Under the pieces are notes generated by a model, which saw only the letters and a list, made by a program, of their open reading frames with translations, searched no databases and was not told where the DNA came from. A program made the translations under genes and the position numbers. From CAZHDI01 sp964531285 (GTDB lineage Bacteria > Pseudomonadota > Alphaproteobacteria > JAJFIK01): a DNA stretch of 51,427 bases. Location of the stretch: contig CAZHDI010000017.1 of the NCBI GenBank assembly GCA_964531285.1, positions 1 through 51,427 of the forward strand, in the 5' to 3' direction. Positions 44,301 through 51,427 of the stretch are shown piece after piece; the first letter of the stretch is position 1, and every line of letters begins with the position of its first letter.

Positions 44301-44492
44301 GCTCGAGGCGTCGATCCGGGGATATTGCTGGATCGGCAGATCGAAGGCGGCGCGCAGGCCGAGCAGCAGAATGAACAGGCTGACCACGCCGGCCAGGACC
44401 GGGCGCCGGATGAATACATCGACCGGCGAGCGGGGCAGGGCGTGCGCGGCATCCTCCGGATCGGGCGTTTGCGCCTGGTATGGACCGGCCAT
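41370..44492 (-). CDS. RND multidrug efflux permease (AcrB/MexF-like)
   Basis: A 1040-residue HAE1-type RND transporter, full length. The first membrane helix follows RRPVLAGVVSLFILLLGLRA; proton-relay Asp421-Asp422 are in AVGLVVDDAIVVVENTIRHV; the two porter repeats and a second helix bundle (ATVVGHLPLILVSGPGAGAR) are present. It acts in the inner membrane with the fusion protein encoded just upstream (stop/start overlap TGATG at 44492) and exports amphiphilic drugs by proton antiport. No outer-membrane TolC gene lies in the window, so it probably recruits one encoded elsewhere. Confidence 0.94.
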   Translation of the reverse strand: MAGPYQAQTPDPEDAAHALPRSPVDVFIRRPVLAGVVSLFILLLGLRAAFDLPIQQYPRIDASSLVITTSFVGASAEDVKGFVTEPVERAVAAVPNVDYVDSLTTAGLSTVTVWLEFDADPPAALSQVSAQLDAIASDLPAEAEPPAIEVRRADRPQATFYIAVTSDQRSRAEVTEYLAREVQPALSSLPGVQRIGLEGARPPAMRVWLDPVKLAGFNISADEVRTALTRNNLVAPIGSAENASIETDLRADTVLKRPEDFERIVLRRENGSTVRLSDVARIELASEEASLDVRIDTTEAVYLSVWPAVGANELDLAAALYEALDTARAAAPRDIRIETAYDGTLYTRDALTEIVITLMETILIVGLVVVLFLGSVRTAMVPLVAIPISLLGAVAAMAAMGFSLNLLTILAIVLAVGLVVDDAIVVVENTIRHVRDGKPRTEAALMTVRQLFFPIISMTVTLAAVYAPIGFLGGLTGALFKEFAFTLAVAVMVSGVVALTLSPAMSAALATDRDQGRVARGSAAMFARIRRIYEPVLDTALAYRGPVLLFAVATIAIAPLLYMFSLRELAPVEDQGSINVVLQSAPDASLDYTVAYANETVERLLETDGADYVWSVRTAEGGFGGLELVPWKERSVTAPDLLQTVFFSVSDQPGIRVFPILPSALPNAGNYDVELVVLSTDPPDRMLPYAEALVRAANESGRFIFADTDLKIDRGATRLDLDRDRIADLGMTAADVAGQLGVFLAGAHVSRFDYQGRSYKVIPQLEDAQRLSPATLDLIQIRTPDGALLPLSSMARLVDETVPRALGRFQQLNAFRVFGGLVPGTTKETGLATLEEAAADILPATYGVDYAGESRQIRSEGQTLAGVLAISIVAVYLLLAAQFQSFRDPLVVLFGSVPLALSGALMFTFTDFATINIFTQIGLITLVGLVAKNGILIVEFANVLQEQGRSRFTAAREAAMVRLRPVLMTTIATVVGHLPLILVSGPGAGARNSIGFVLVGGMLIGTLFTLIATPVLYSLFASDKRRRRNSEASIAAAQTA

Positions 44493-45658
44493 CAGCGGGT
44501 CTCCTGTGCCAGGCTGTCGGGACCGCGGCTCTCGCCGGCGCCGGTGCCGCGCGGTGACGGGCTGACCAGCCCGCCGTCGCGCAGCTTGAACACCCCGTCG
44601 GCGGCGATGCGGGCGCCTGCCTCGAGCCCGGAGCGGATAACGATGTCGTCCGATCCGATGATATCGCCGGTCCGGACGATCACGGCGCGGGCGCGGGTCT
44701 CGCCCTCGCGGTCTTCCAGGATGTAGACAGTATCCCCATAGGGGCTGCGCTTGAGGGCGGTCCGCGGAATCACGACCGTGTCCTCGGGCGGGCCGGTCGG
44801 CGCGGAGACCTGCACGAGGCTGCCTGCCGGCGGGCGTGCACCGAGTGTCTCGATGATCGCCCGGAAGCCCAGACTGCGCGATACCGGATCGATGGCGGGT
44901 TCACGGGCAATGATCCGCGCCGCGACGGTCTGGGTGCCGATGGTCACCTCAACCGGCTGGCTGGCATCGAAGGCCAGCGCCGCGGCCTGGGGCAGGGCAA
45001 AATCCACATAGATCTCGGGGTCCAGCCCAACCAGACTGGTGACGAGATCGCCCTCGGACACATATTGGCCGGGCTGTAAATCGGTGATGCCGACCCGCCC
45101 GGCAAAGGGCGCGCGGATGGTCTTGCGGTCGATGGCGGCGGTGAGGGCCGCGACCCGGGCGCGGGCGGCGGCGGCCTGAGCCTGGGCTTCCTGCAACCGG
45201 CTTTCCGTGCCGGTGCCGTCCGAAAAGAGTTTCTGTTGCCGGGCGGCCTCGCGGTTGGCGCGGAAGGAATCCACTTCGGCCGCCGCGCGCTGAGCTTCTT
45301 CTTCAGCCACGTCGATCTGGACGAGCACAGCATTGGCGGCGACTTCTTCACCGGATTGAAAATTGACCGCGCGGATCACACCGCTGCGTTCGATGCGCAG
45401 GTCAACGATGTTCTTGGCTTGAACCTCGCCGATGGCGCGGGCCGTCGGCGCAATGGCCCGGCGCTCGGCAACCGCTTCGATCACCGCCTCGGACGGTTCG
45501 GGAAAGCTGGCGCCATAGGCGATGGCAGCCATGATTTGGCTGGTCTTGATTCCAGCCAGCCCGCCGATCATGACGATGGCCGCGATACCCGCCACGGTCC
45601 AGGCCAGCCAAGGCCGCCGGCCAGTGCGGCTCGGTTCGTTTGCGTCCTGTCTGTCCAC
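44492..45658 (-). CDS. RND efflux periplasmic adaptor (membrane fusion protein)
   Basis: A 388-residue HlyD/AcrA-type adaptor. I choose GTG 45658 (VDRQDANEPSRTGRRPWLAW) because AAGGGGGCCCC precedes it and the signal-anchor helix follows immediately (about residues 18-38); the longer frame crosses the operator and the divergent gene. Order: lipoyl half (SGVIRAVNFQSGEEVAANAV), coiled-coil hairpin (about 125-190), second lipoyl half (RAPFAGRVGITDLQPGQYV), beta-barrel and membrane-proximal domain. First gene of the pump operon. Confidence 0.92.
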   Translation of the reverse strand: MDRQDANEPSRTGRRPWLAWTVAGIAAIVMIGGLAGIKTSQIMAAIAYGASFPEPSEAVIEAVAERRAIAPTARAIGEVQAKNIVDLRIERSGVIRAVNFQSGEEVAANAVLVQIDVAEEEAQRAAAEVDSFRANREAARQQKLFSDGTGTESRLQEAQAQAAAARARVAALTAAIDRKTIRAPFAGRVGITDLQPGQYVSEGDLVTSLVGLDPEIYVDFALPQAAALAFDASQPVEVTIGTQTVAARIIAREPAIDPVSRSLGFRAIIETLGARPPAGSLVQVSAPTGPPEDTVVIPRTALKRSPYGDTVYILEDREGETRARAVIVRTGDIIGSDDIVIRSGLEAGARIAADGVFKLRDGGLVSPSPRGTGAGESRGPDSLAQETR

Positions 45659-45712
45659 GGGGCCCCCTTGACCGCTCCCGGACTCTGTCGTCCGATGCTT
45701 TCGGTATCTTGA

Positions 45713-45729
45713 TACGATACAGTATCGTA
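45713..45729. promoter_or_regulatory. Efflux operator palindrome TACGATACAGTATCGTA
   Basis: A perfect inverted repeat with 8-base arms around a single A, lying 55 bp upstream of the adaptor start and 141 bp upstream of the TetR start. Size and symmetry match operators of TetR repressors that control divergently encoded RND pumps. The flanking TTGATACGATAC may overlap the pump promoter. Confidence 0.8.
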
Positions 45730-45869
45730 CTGCCATGAAATGTGTATGGTGTCGAGACTGAGATAGATGCCGGCGCTCCGAAGGGCAGTCTGGGGGGCAA
45801 AAAATTTTTCCATCGGGCTGGTCAAGGGTTGCTAGCGTGGCGCTTGAGCCAATTGCGGGACGAAGACGT

Positions 45870-46469
45870 ATGAAAAAATCCGCCGATGGCGCAGATACCC
45901 CGGAACACCGGATCCGGGCGGCGGCCCGGGACCTGCTTTTTTCCGAAGGCTTCGGGCAGGTGACCACCGACCGCCTCGCCCAGTCGGCCGGGGTCTCCAA
46001 GACCACCATCTACAAGTATTTCGGCGACATGACCGGTGTGCTGCGGGCCGTCGTGACGGCGGAGGCCGATGCATTCCAGGCCGGCATCATCCTCGATCCG
46101 CAGACGGAGCAGGACTTTCGGGACGGGGTGATCCGTTTCGGCATCAATCTTTTGACATTGGTCGACGATCCGCAAACCATCGGTTTCGAAATGTCGATCC
46201 TGGAACAGGCGCGTACCCATCCCGATGTCGCGCACTGCTTCTATGAGGCCGCGCATCTGAGGACCCATGCGGCTCTTTGCGACATGATCGAAGCCGGGCG
46301 CCGGCGCGGCTTCGTGCGCTCGTCCCTCCGGTCGGACCATCTCGCGGATCACTTGATCAGTCTGTGGAAGGGCAACCGTCACGCCAAAGCGCAGCTTGGC
46401 CTTGCGGAGGATCGCAAACCGTCTGCCCGCGTCTGGGCCACACAATGTGTCGATCTGGTGTTGGGCTGA
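45870..46469 (+). CDS. TetR/AcrR family repressor of the RND pump
   Basis: A 199-residue TetR protein from ATG 45870, preceded by GGGACGAAGA. The helix-turn-helix is at about residues 28-50 (TDRLAQSAGVSKTTIYKYFG), with a normal-length helical effector domain. It is divergent from the adaptor/permease operon, with a 17-bp palindrome in between, which is the classic AcrR/MexR-like arrangement. Inferred role: repressor of the pump, released by substrates. An ATG at 45837 would add 11 residues and is less favoured. Confidence 0.9.
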   Translation: MKKSADGADTPEHRIRAAARDLLFSEGFGQVTTDRLAQSAGVSKTTIYKYFGDMTGVLRAVVTAEADAFQAGIILDPQTEQDFRDGVIRFGINLLTLVDDPQTIGFEMSILEQARTHPDVAHCFYEAAHLRTHAALCDMIEAGRRRGFVRSSLRSDHLADHLISLWKGNRHAKAQLGLAEDRKPSARVWATQCVDLVLG

Positions 46470-46539
46470 GGCCGCGGCCGGCGGCTTCGGGTCAGCGAAA
46501 CCGGAAAGCAAGGGATGCGGACGAAAGTGGCCGCGGGCG

Positions 46540-46722
46540 CTATTTGCTGTCGCGGCCCATGGTCAGCAGAATGCCGGCACCGATCACGATCCCGGCGCCG
46601 AGAAACATGAGCGCTGTGCCCACCTCGCCAAAGATCAGAGCCATGGTCGATCTGATCAGGATCATAATCGACATGAAGGTGACCAGGGCCCATGCGGCAA
46701 TCCGGTTTCCGGACATGTCCAC
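46540..46722 (-). CDS. Small two-helix membrane protein
   Basis: A 60-residue protein with two hydrophobic segments (IAAWALVTFMSIMILI and ALMFLGAGIVIGAGILLTM) and a short charged tail GRDSK. GGGAGGACGG lies directly before GTG 46722; ATG 46716 two codons later is an alternative start. The ribosome site and clean topology support a real gene, but no family is recognised. It is convergent with the efflux TetR gene. Confidence 0.6.
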   Translation of the reverse strand: MDMSGNRIAAWALVTFMSIMILIRSTMALIFGEVGTALMFLGAGIVIGAGILLTMGRDSK

Positions 46723-46977
46723 CCGTCCTCCCTCATTCGCCCCCGGCGCCCATCGGGCCTTTTGGAGGTGTATTCGGGTTATCTTATTCTAGAGGGATCA
46801 TAGCGCGTTATGCCCCCGGCGTCGCCACCCGGCGATTGCGGCCATGCGGGCGTGAGGTTTGTGCCGGATTCCGGCCGATCCGGTGCGCCTGAGGCGAGCC
46901 GGTCTGGCCTTCGGGGGCGCCGGGTCGGTAAACTGCGATCAGTCAGTGTTCATTCGATCCTTAAAAGGCACCTTCCC

Positions 46978-48441
46978 ATGGCGGAACCGTCCTCCTTGTT
47001 TATCGGCCGCGGCACTAAGGACCAGTTTCTGGATCTATCCCTGGCCAATCGCCACGGGCTGATCGCCGGTGCGACGGGAACCGGCAAGACGGTCAGCCTT
47101 CAGATTTTGACTGAAGCGTTCTCGGCCCAGGGCGTGCCGGTCTTTCTGGCCGATGTGAAGGGCGATCTTGCCGGGCTTGCGATGCCGGGGACACAGAAGA
47201 AAGGTCTGGCGAACCGGGCCCGCGATATTGGTCTTGACCCGTATGAGTTCCGCGATTTTCCGGTCGTCTTTTGGGACCTGTTCGGTGAAAAGGGGCATCC
47301 GCTGCGCAGCACCATCACCGAGATGGGACCGGTCCTGTTGTCCCGGCAGTTGGACCTCAACGAGACCCAGGAAGGGGTTTTGACGATTGCCTTCAAGATG
47401 GCCGACGATGAGGGATTGCTGTTGACCGATCTGAAGGATCTGCGGGCTCTTCTGGCGCATATGGACGAAAGCAAGCAGGAGATTTCGCGGCGGTATGGCC
47501 GCGTGACCGCAGCCTCGATCGGTGCGATTCAGCGCCGGCTCCTGACTCTCGAAACCCAGGGTGGGGATCAGTTTTTCGGCGAACCGGCCCTGAAGATCGC
47601 CGACCTGATGCAGCGCGATGCCGCCGGGCAGGGGCATGTCAACATTCTGGCGGCGGATAAACTGATGGCCGCGCCGCAGCTTTATGCCACCTTCCTGCTC
47701 TGGCTGCTGTCCGAGCTGTTCGAGGACCTCGATGAGGTGGGGGATGCCCCCGCGCCGCGGCTCGTGTTCTTTTTCGATGAAGCCCATCTGTTGTTCGACA
47801 CTGCGCCCAAGCATCTGGTTGACCGCATCGAGCAGACGGTCAAACTGATCCGCTCCAAGGGTGTTGGCATTTTCTTCGTCACGCAAAACCCCATGGATAT
47901 CCCGGACGAGGTGCTCGGACAGTTGGGGCACAGAATTCAGCATGCCCTGCGGGCCTACACGCCGCGCGATGCCAAGGCGGTGCGGATCGCCGCTCAGACC
48001 TTCCGGCCCAATCCTGATCTCGATACGGAGCAAGTGATCACGGAACTGGGCATCGGCGAGGCCCTGGTCTCCACGCTGGATGCCAAGGGTGTGCCCACAC
48101 CCGTTGAGCGAACCCTGATCCGCCCTCCGTCCTCGCGCCTGGGGCCGATCTCGGCGGCAGAGCGACGGGCAGTGCTCCAGGCCAGCCGGATCGGACCGGC
48201 ATATGACACCGCGGTCGATCGCGAGTCGGCGTTCGAAATCTTCCAAAGACGGATGAAAGCGGACGCGGCGGCCGAGGAACGAGAGCGGGAAACGCCGAAA
48301 GCCGCATCGCGCAAGGCGCCGCGTTCCCGCCGCCAGGGCTATGGGGAGACCCTCACCAAATCGGCGCTGCGCCAGATCGGGCGCACGCTCGGACGCGCAC
48401 TGGTCCGCGGCATCATGGGCTCATTATCGAAACGGACATAG
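46978..48441 (+). CDS. HerA-like ATPase (DUF853 family)
   Basis: A 487-residue P-loop ATPase of the HerA/FtsK-like DUF853 family. Start at ATG 46978 (MAEPSSLFIGRGTKDQFLDL), the usual family N-terminus; the in-frame extension to 46810 is unsupported. Walker A GATGTGKT is at residues 31-38, Walker B is LVFFFDEAHLLF, and FFVTQNPMDIPDEVLGQLGH follows as sensor segment. The C-terminal tail is basic (SRKAPRSRRQGYGE). Members are presumed DNA- or protein-translocating hexamers of unsettled role. No NurA partner is seen. Confidence 0.9.
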   Translation: MAEPSSLFIGRGTKDQFLDLSLANRHGLIAGATGTGKTVSLQILTEAFSAQGVPVFLADVKGDLAGLAMPGTQKKGLANRARDIGLDPYEFRDFPVVFWDLFGEKGHPLRSTITEMGPVLLSRQLDLNETQEGVLTIAFKMADDEGLLLTDLKDLRALLAHMDESKQEISRRYGRVTAASIGAIQRRLLTLETQGGDQFFGEPALKIADLMQRDAAGQGHVNILAADKLMAAPQLYATFLLWLLSELFEDLDEVGDAPAPRLVFFFDEAHLLFDTAPKHLVDRIEQTVKLIRSKGVGIFFVTQNPMDIPDEVLGQLGHRIQHALRAYTPRDAKAVRIAAQTFRPNPDLDTEQVITELGIGEALVSTLDAKGVPTPVERTLIRPPSSRLGPISAAERRAVLQASRIGPAYDTAVDRESAFEIFQRRMKADAAAEERERETPKAASRKAPRSRRQGYGETLTKSALRQIGRTLGRALVRGIMGSLSKRT

Positions 48442-48444
48442 CCT

Positions 48445-50124
48445 CTAATCGGACGCGGTATCGTTCAGCCGGGCCAGGCAGCCCTCATAGGGCGCCAGGG
48501 GGATCGGAAGCAGGCCCGAATTGCCCGATCCGGTGACGGACGATCGGGCCAGAACATGCCAGGTCCCGGCCTCTTGCGGGGCAAATTGAGCCGTGTCCGG
48601 CCCGAAGTTGAAGGCGCAGAGGACCCGCTCGTCCGCGGCGGTGCGCTCGAAAATCAGAAGGCCGTCCGGCCCTTCAAGGAAGGTCATGGCGCCGCGCATC
48701 AGCGCCGGCGAGGCCGTCCGGACACCGATAATATGCCGGAAGAAATGAAGCGGAGCGGCCGGATCGAGCTCCTGGGCATCGACGGCCAAAGGCACATGGG
48801 CCGGATCGACCGGCAGCCAGGGCTCGCCCGTCGAAAACCCGGCATTGGGAGCATCGGCCACCCACGGGATCGGCGTGCGGGCGCCGTCGCGTCCGAGGGT
48901 TTCGGGCCAGTTGGCGATGGCTTCGGGGTCGAGGAGCCGCTCGAAAGGGACATGGCCCTGGGGCAGACCAAGCTCTTCGCCCTGATAGAGGACCGGATTG
49001 CCGCGCAGGCTCATCAGCAGAAGACCGGCCATGCGAGCGTAGGCCATGGGCTCGGCGGTTCCATGCCAGCGGCTTACCGCGCGGGGCGCGTCATGGTTGG
49101 AGAATGCCCAGGACGGCCAGCCTTCGCCGGCAAGGCCCTGCCAGGCGCTCGCTGTCTTGCGTACCAGATCCGGCGTTAAGCGCTCCGCATAAAGATAATC
49201 GAAGCTATACGCGGTGTTGAGCCGGGTCTCGCCTTGCGTGTACTGCTTCATCTCGGCCAGCGGGTCGTCTCCGGCGATTTCGGCCACGGTGAAGCGGGCG
49301 CCGTAGTCGTCCATGACGGCTCTGATGCGCTCGATAAAGCCGATCATGTCCGGGTGCGACCGGTTATGGATGTGCTGTTGGTAATCGTAGGGCGTGGCAG
49401 GCCGTTCGGTCGTCTCATTGACGGGCGGATTGTCTCGGAACTGAGTATCATGCATGCCGAAATTGAGAGCATCCAGCCGGAAACCATCCACGCCGCGCTC
49501 AAGCCAGAATCGCGCCACGTCAAGGAGCGCGGCCTGCACCAGCGGATTGTGCAGATTGAGATCCGGCTGGCTGGTGAGAAAGTTATGCAGGTAGTACTGC
49601 CGCCGGCGGGCATCCCAGGTCCAGGCGCTGCCGCCGAAGACCGAAAGCCAGTTGCTGGGCGGGGAGCCGTCCGGCTTGGCATCCGCCCAGACATACCAAT
49701 CCGCTTTCGGATTGTCCCGTGACTGACGGCTTTCGGTGAACCAGGCATGCTGATCGGACGTATGGGAATAAACCTGATCGATGATGATCTTCAGGCCGCG
49801 CGCATGGGCTTTTTCAACCAGGTCATCGAAATCGGCCAGGGTGCCGAAGACCGGATCGACATCGCGGTAATCCGCCACGTCGTAGCCGTAATCGCACATG
49901 GGCGATGTGAAAAACGGCGACAGCCAGATGCCGTGAACGCCTAGGGACGCCACATGATCCAGATGATCGATGCAGCCGCGCAAATCGCCGACGCCGTCGC
50001 CGTTGGAGTCGGCAAAGCTGCGCGGATAGATCTGATAGATGATCGCGCCGCGCCACCATTCGGTGTCGCTCTGCGCGTTTGGGGCTCCTTGCACAGACGA
50101 GGGGGCGGGCGACGTGGTGCTCAT
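48445..50124 (-). CDS. GH13 alpha-glucosidase
   Basis: A 559-residue glycoside hydrolase family 13 protein of the oligo-1,6-glucosidase/AglA group, starting at ATG 50124. Motifs: WWRGAIIYQIYPRSFADSNG at the N-terminus, VYSHTSDQHAWF, nucleophile Asp218 in DGFRLDALNF, acid/base Glu282 in TVAEIAGDD and Asp345 in FSNHDAPR. No signal peptide, so cytoplasmic hydrolysis of short alpha-glucosides is expected. It has no sugar transporter or regulator alongside in this window. Convergent with the HerA-like gene (3-bp gap). Confidence 0.92.
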   Translation of the reverse strand: MSTTSPAPSSVQGAPNAQSDTEWWRGAIIYQIYPRSFADSNGDGVGDLRGCIDHLDHVASLGVHGIWLSPFFTSPMCDYGYDVADYRDVDPVFGTLADFDDLVEKAHARGLKIIIDQVYSHTSDQHAWFTESRQSRDNPKADWYVWADAKPDGSPPSNWLSVFGGSAWTWDARRRQYYLHNFLTSQPDLNLHNPLVQAALLDVARFWLERGVDGFRLDALNFGMHDTQFRDNPPVNETTERPATPYDYQQHIHNRSHPDMIGFIERIRAVMDDYGARFTVAEIAGDDPLAEMKQYTQGETRLNTAYSFDYLYAERLTPDLVRKTASAWQGLAGEGWPSWAFSNHDAPRAVSRWHGTAEPMAYARMAGLLLMSLRGNPVLYQGEELGLPQGHVPFERLLDPEAIANWPETLGRDGARTPIPWVADAPNAGFSTGEPWLPVDPAHVPLAVDAQELDPAAPLHFFRHIIGVRTASPALMRGAMTFLEGPDGLLIFERTAADERVLCAFNFGPDTAQFAPQEAGTWHVLARSSVTGSGNSGLLPIPLAPYEGCLARLNDTASD

Positions 50125-50461
50125 GATGATCCTGATGCGGCGTTTGATCGATGCCTGTGATGCGGTCTCACCGGCCCCCGCGAGACACGGCATTTATCAC
50201 CGCACAAAATGTTCTTACAACGTTCCAGGCTCAGTCGTTGATTTTAATGGTGCCGGCTGAGGGATTCGAACCCCCGACCCCCTGATTACAAATGGCCATC
50301 TGAGCCTATCGTCCGCCTTCGTCCTACTGCGTAAAAAGCGAAAAATATACTCAAAAACAAGGGGTTAGATTAGGTTGTCTTTCGCGCAGCTTCTCCCGCA
50401 TTCCTTGACTTTCGCTTCTGCGTGCTTCCGTATTGCTTCCGTGAATCGCCACGGAGGACCC
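50125..50461. other. Intergenic region, 337 bp, with an attachment site
   Basis: It contains the alpha-glucosidase upstream region, the tRNA-Thr 3' fragment (50248-50293) and an AT-richer stretch (about 50335-50380) upstream of the integrase with TTTCGC and GCTTCCGT direct repeats, possible integrase arm sites or promoter. GGAGG lies 4 bases before the integrase ATG. Confidence 0.5.
50248..50293 (-). tRNA. 3' fragment of tRNA-Thr(TGT), attachment site core
   Basis: On the minus strand this reads from position 31 through the loop TTTGTAA (anticodon TGT), the 3' anticodon stem TCAGG, T-arm GGGGGTTCGAATCCCTC, acceptor AGCCGGC, discriminator A and encoded CCA. The 5' half is absent: upstream bases do not pair with the anticodon stem or give a D-arm. 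This is the duplicated 3' end left when an element integrates into a tRNA gene; the intact tRNA should lie at the other end of the element. Confidence 0.85.
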
Positions 50462-51427
50462 ATGCCCCGGCTGACAAAGCGCCTTGTCGATGGCGCAGAG
50501 ACCTCAAGCGCCGACTACTTCATCTGGGACAGCGACATGCCCGGTTTCGGTCTGCGCGTATTCTCGACAGGCCGGAAATCATACCTCGTCCAATATCGCG
50601 CTGGCGGACGGACCCGGCGTGTAAGCATCGGGAAACACGGTGCGCTCACACCTGACGAAGCACGTAAGCAAGCACAACAACTTCTAGCATCCGTTGCACG
50701 CGGCCACAATCCGGCAGAGGTGGCGCTTCGGGAGAGGCAAGCGCCGACGGTCAACGCCTTGTGCGACCGTTTCCTGGCCGACCATGTCGCGCAGCGCTGC
50801 AAGGCGAGGACCTTGTCTGGTTACCAATGCATCGTCGATACGATCATCCGGCCCGCGCTGGGTCGGCATAAGATCGCCGATGTGACACGGCCCGATATTG
50901 CCAAGCTCCACACATCCATGCGTGATCGCCCTTATCAAGCCAACCGCACCCTCGCCGTGCTGTCGAAAATCTTCAATCTGGCCGAACTGTGGGGGCTGCG
51001 GCCCGATGGCTCTAACCCCTGCCGGCATGTCCAGAAGTATGCGGAGCGCAAGCGCGAGCGTTTCTTGAGCCCAGACGAAATGGCACGCTTGGGCGAAGCG
51101 CTTCAGGATGTGCAGCACGAACGCAGCGAGACCGATGCGGCCATTGCCGCCATTCGCCTCTTGATCCTAACGGGCTGCCGGCTCGGCGAGATCCAGACGC
51201 TGCGGTGGGACTTTATCGGCGAGACCCACATTGACCTGCCGGACACGAAGACCGGACGCCGCCGCATCCCGGTCACGCCTGCCGTGCGGCGCGTTCTTGA
51301 GACAATACCGCGCGATCCGGACAATCCCTATGTGATCCAGGGCAAGGTGCGTGGTCGGCACTTGACGGACCTTCAGCATCCCTGGCGGCGCATCCGGGCG
51401 CGGGCGGGACTCGATGATGTGCGCATC
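50462..51427 (+). CDS. Tyrosine-type integrase (partial, truncated by window end)
   Basis: An open frame of 322 codons with no stop before the window ends. Residues 1-90 are a DUF4102-like arm-binding domain (WDSDMPGFGLRVFSTGRKSY, then RRVSIGKHGALTPDEARK). Residues about 95-180 are the core-binding domain (TLSGYQCIVDTIIRPALGRH). From about 200 the catalytic domain begins (FLSPDEMARL), with catalytic Arg240 in TGCRLGEIQTLRW and Lys263 in DTKTGRRRIP. The HxxR box and Tyr should follow beyond 51427. It probably catalyses integration into the adjacent tRNA-Thr site. Confidence 0.93.
   Translation, partial: MPRLTKRLVDGAETSSADYFIWDSDMPGFGLRVFSTGRKSYLVQYRAGGRTRRVSIGKHGALTPDEARKQAQQLLASVARGHNPAEVALRERQAPTVNALCDRFLADHVAQRCKARTLSGYQCIVDTIIRPALGRHKIADVTRPDIAKLHTSMRDRPYQANRTLAVLSKIFNLAELWGLRPDGSNPCRHVQKYAERKRERFLSPDEMARLGEALQDVQHERSETDAAIAAIRLLILTGCRLGEIQTLRWDFIGETHIDLPDTKTGRRRIPVTPAVRRVLETIPRDPDNPYVIQGKVRGRHLTDLQHPWRRIRARAGLDDVRI

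Larger units (their letters stand above)
50248..51427 (+). mobile_element. Left end of an integrated element at tRNA-Thr (runs off window)
   Basis: A tRNA 3' fragment in the minus orientation followed at once by a plus-strand tyrosine integrase gene. Geometry: original downstream DNA lies left of 50248; the element lies to the right; the reconstituted tRNA-Thr is expected at its far end. Type (prophage, ICE or island) cannot be judged because only the integrase is visible. Confidence 0.75.

Noticed and set aside
45659..46009. Extended start for the RND adaptor
   Set aside because: It would run through the palindromic operator and the divergent TetR gene; the signal-anchor helix begins right after GTG 45658.
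1..51427. CRISPR arrays, insertion sequences, rRNA genes
   Set aside because: No regularly spaced repeats, transposase genes or rRNA sequence were recognised; the only mobile-element signal is the tRNA-Thr/integrase edge.

Overview
This is a GC-rich, densely coding chromosomal window from an alphaproteobacterium, most likely a Rhodospirillales-like lineage. That placement is inferred from gene content and base composition, not from a marker gene. It carries an acyl-CoA and terpenoid-type catabolic region, an Anbu (ancestral proteasome-like) cluster, an RND efflux locus and, at the right edge, a tRNA-Thr integration site with a tyrosine integrase.

1-12.6 kb: A TetR regulator diverges from two small membrane-protein genes across a spacer holding two perfect inverted repeats. 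A minus-strand pair follows (family III CoA-transferase and enoyl-CoA hydratase). Then comes a tight plus-strand operon of atuA, acyl-CoA carboxylase beta subunit, enoyl-CoA hydratase, biotin-carrying alpha subunit and two acyl-CoA dehydrogenases. This is the layout of acyclic-terpene (Atu) or leucine/isovalerate (Liu) degradation: dehydrogenate, carboxylate, hydrate, with CoA transfer encoded next door.

12.6-24.1 kb: A lipoprotein-like gene, a gluconolactonase-like (SMP-30) gene preceded by a very strong hairpin, a nitronate monooxygenase and two long GST-like proteins lie on the left. A six-gene minus-strand operon follows: a DUF1330-like protein, a metallo-beta-lactamase-fold hydrolase, a DUF2855 protein, a TetR regulator, a formylglycine-generating-enzyme-like lipoprotein that keeps both catalytic cysteines, and a membrane-anchored DUF1330-like protein. 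A third long GST-like gene diverges from this operon. The block looks like an uncharacterised catabolic or detoxification module.

24.1-30.4 kb: One giant gene is broken by a 100-N assembly gap. The gap edges share an identical 18-base overlap. Collapsing it restores a single 1947-residue frame for a multi-pass membrane protein with a Cache-like periplasmic region, a cytoplasmic domain resembling a STAND ATPase that lacks a recognisable Walker A, a winged-helix-like segment and two C-terminal membrane helices. It is the strongest candidate here for something undescribed. A 3' remnant of an NAD-dependent epimerase lies beside it.

30.4-40.7 kb: cobU/cobP, a MipA/OmpV outer-membrane protein, the four-gene Anbu cluster (circularly permuted ATP-grasp, alpha-E, transglutaminase, Anbu protease), an acyl-CoA synthetase, two SDRs (one lacking the catalytic Tyr), a nitroreductase and a small exported protein.

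40.7-50.2 kb: A recombination scar joins the 3' end of a pilin/spore-coat-U-like gene to a TetR gene that has lost its DNA-binding domain. Then come an RND pump and its membrane-fusion protein, divergent from their own TetR regulator over a perfect 17-bp palindrome, followed by a small membrane protein, a HerA-like ATPase and a GH13 alpha-glucosidase.

50.2 kb-end: A 46-nt 3' fragment of tRNA-Thr(TGT) marks the edge of an integrated element. Its integrase gene runs off the window.
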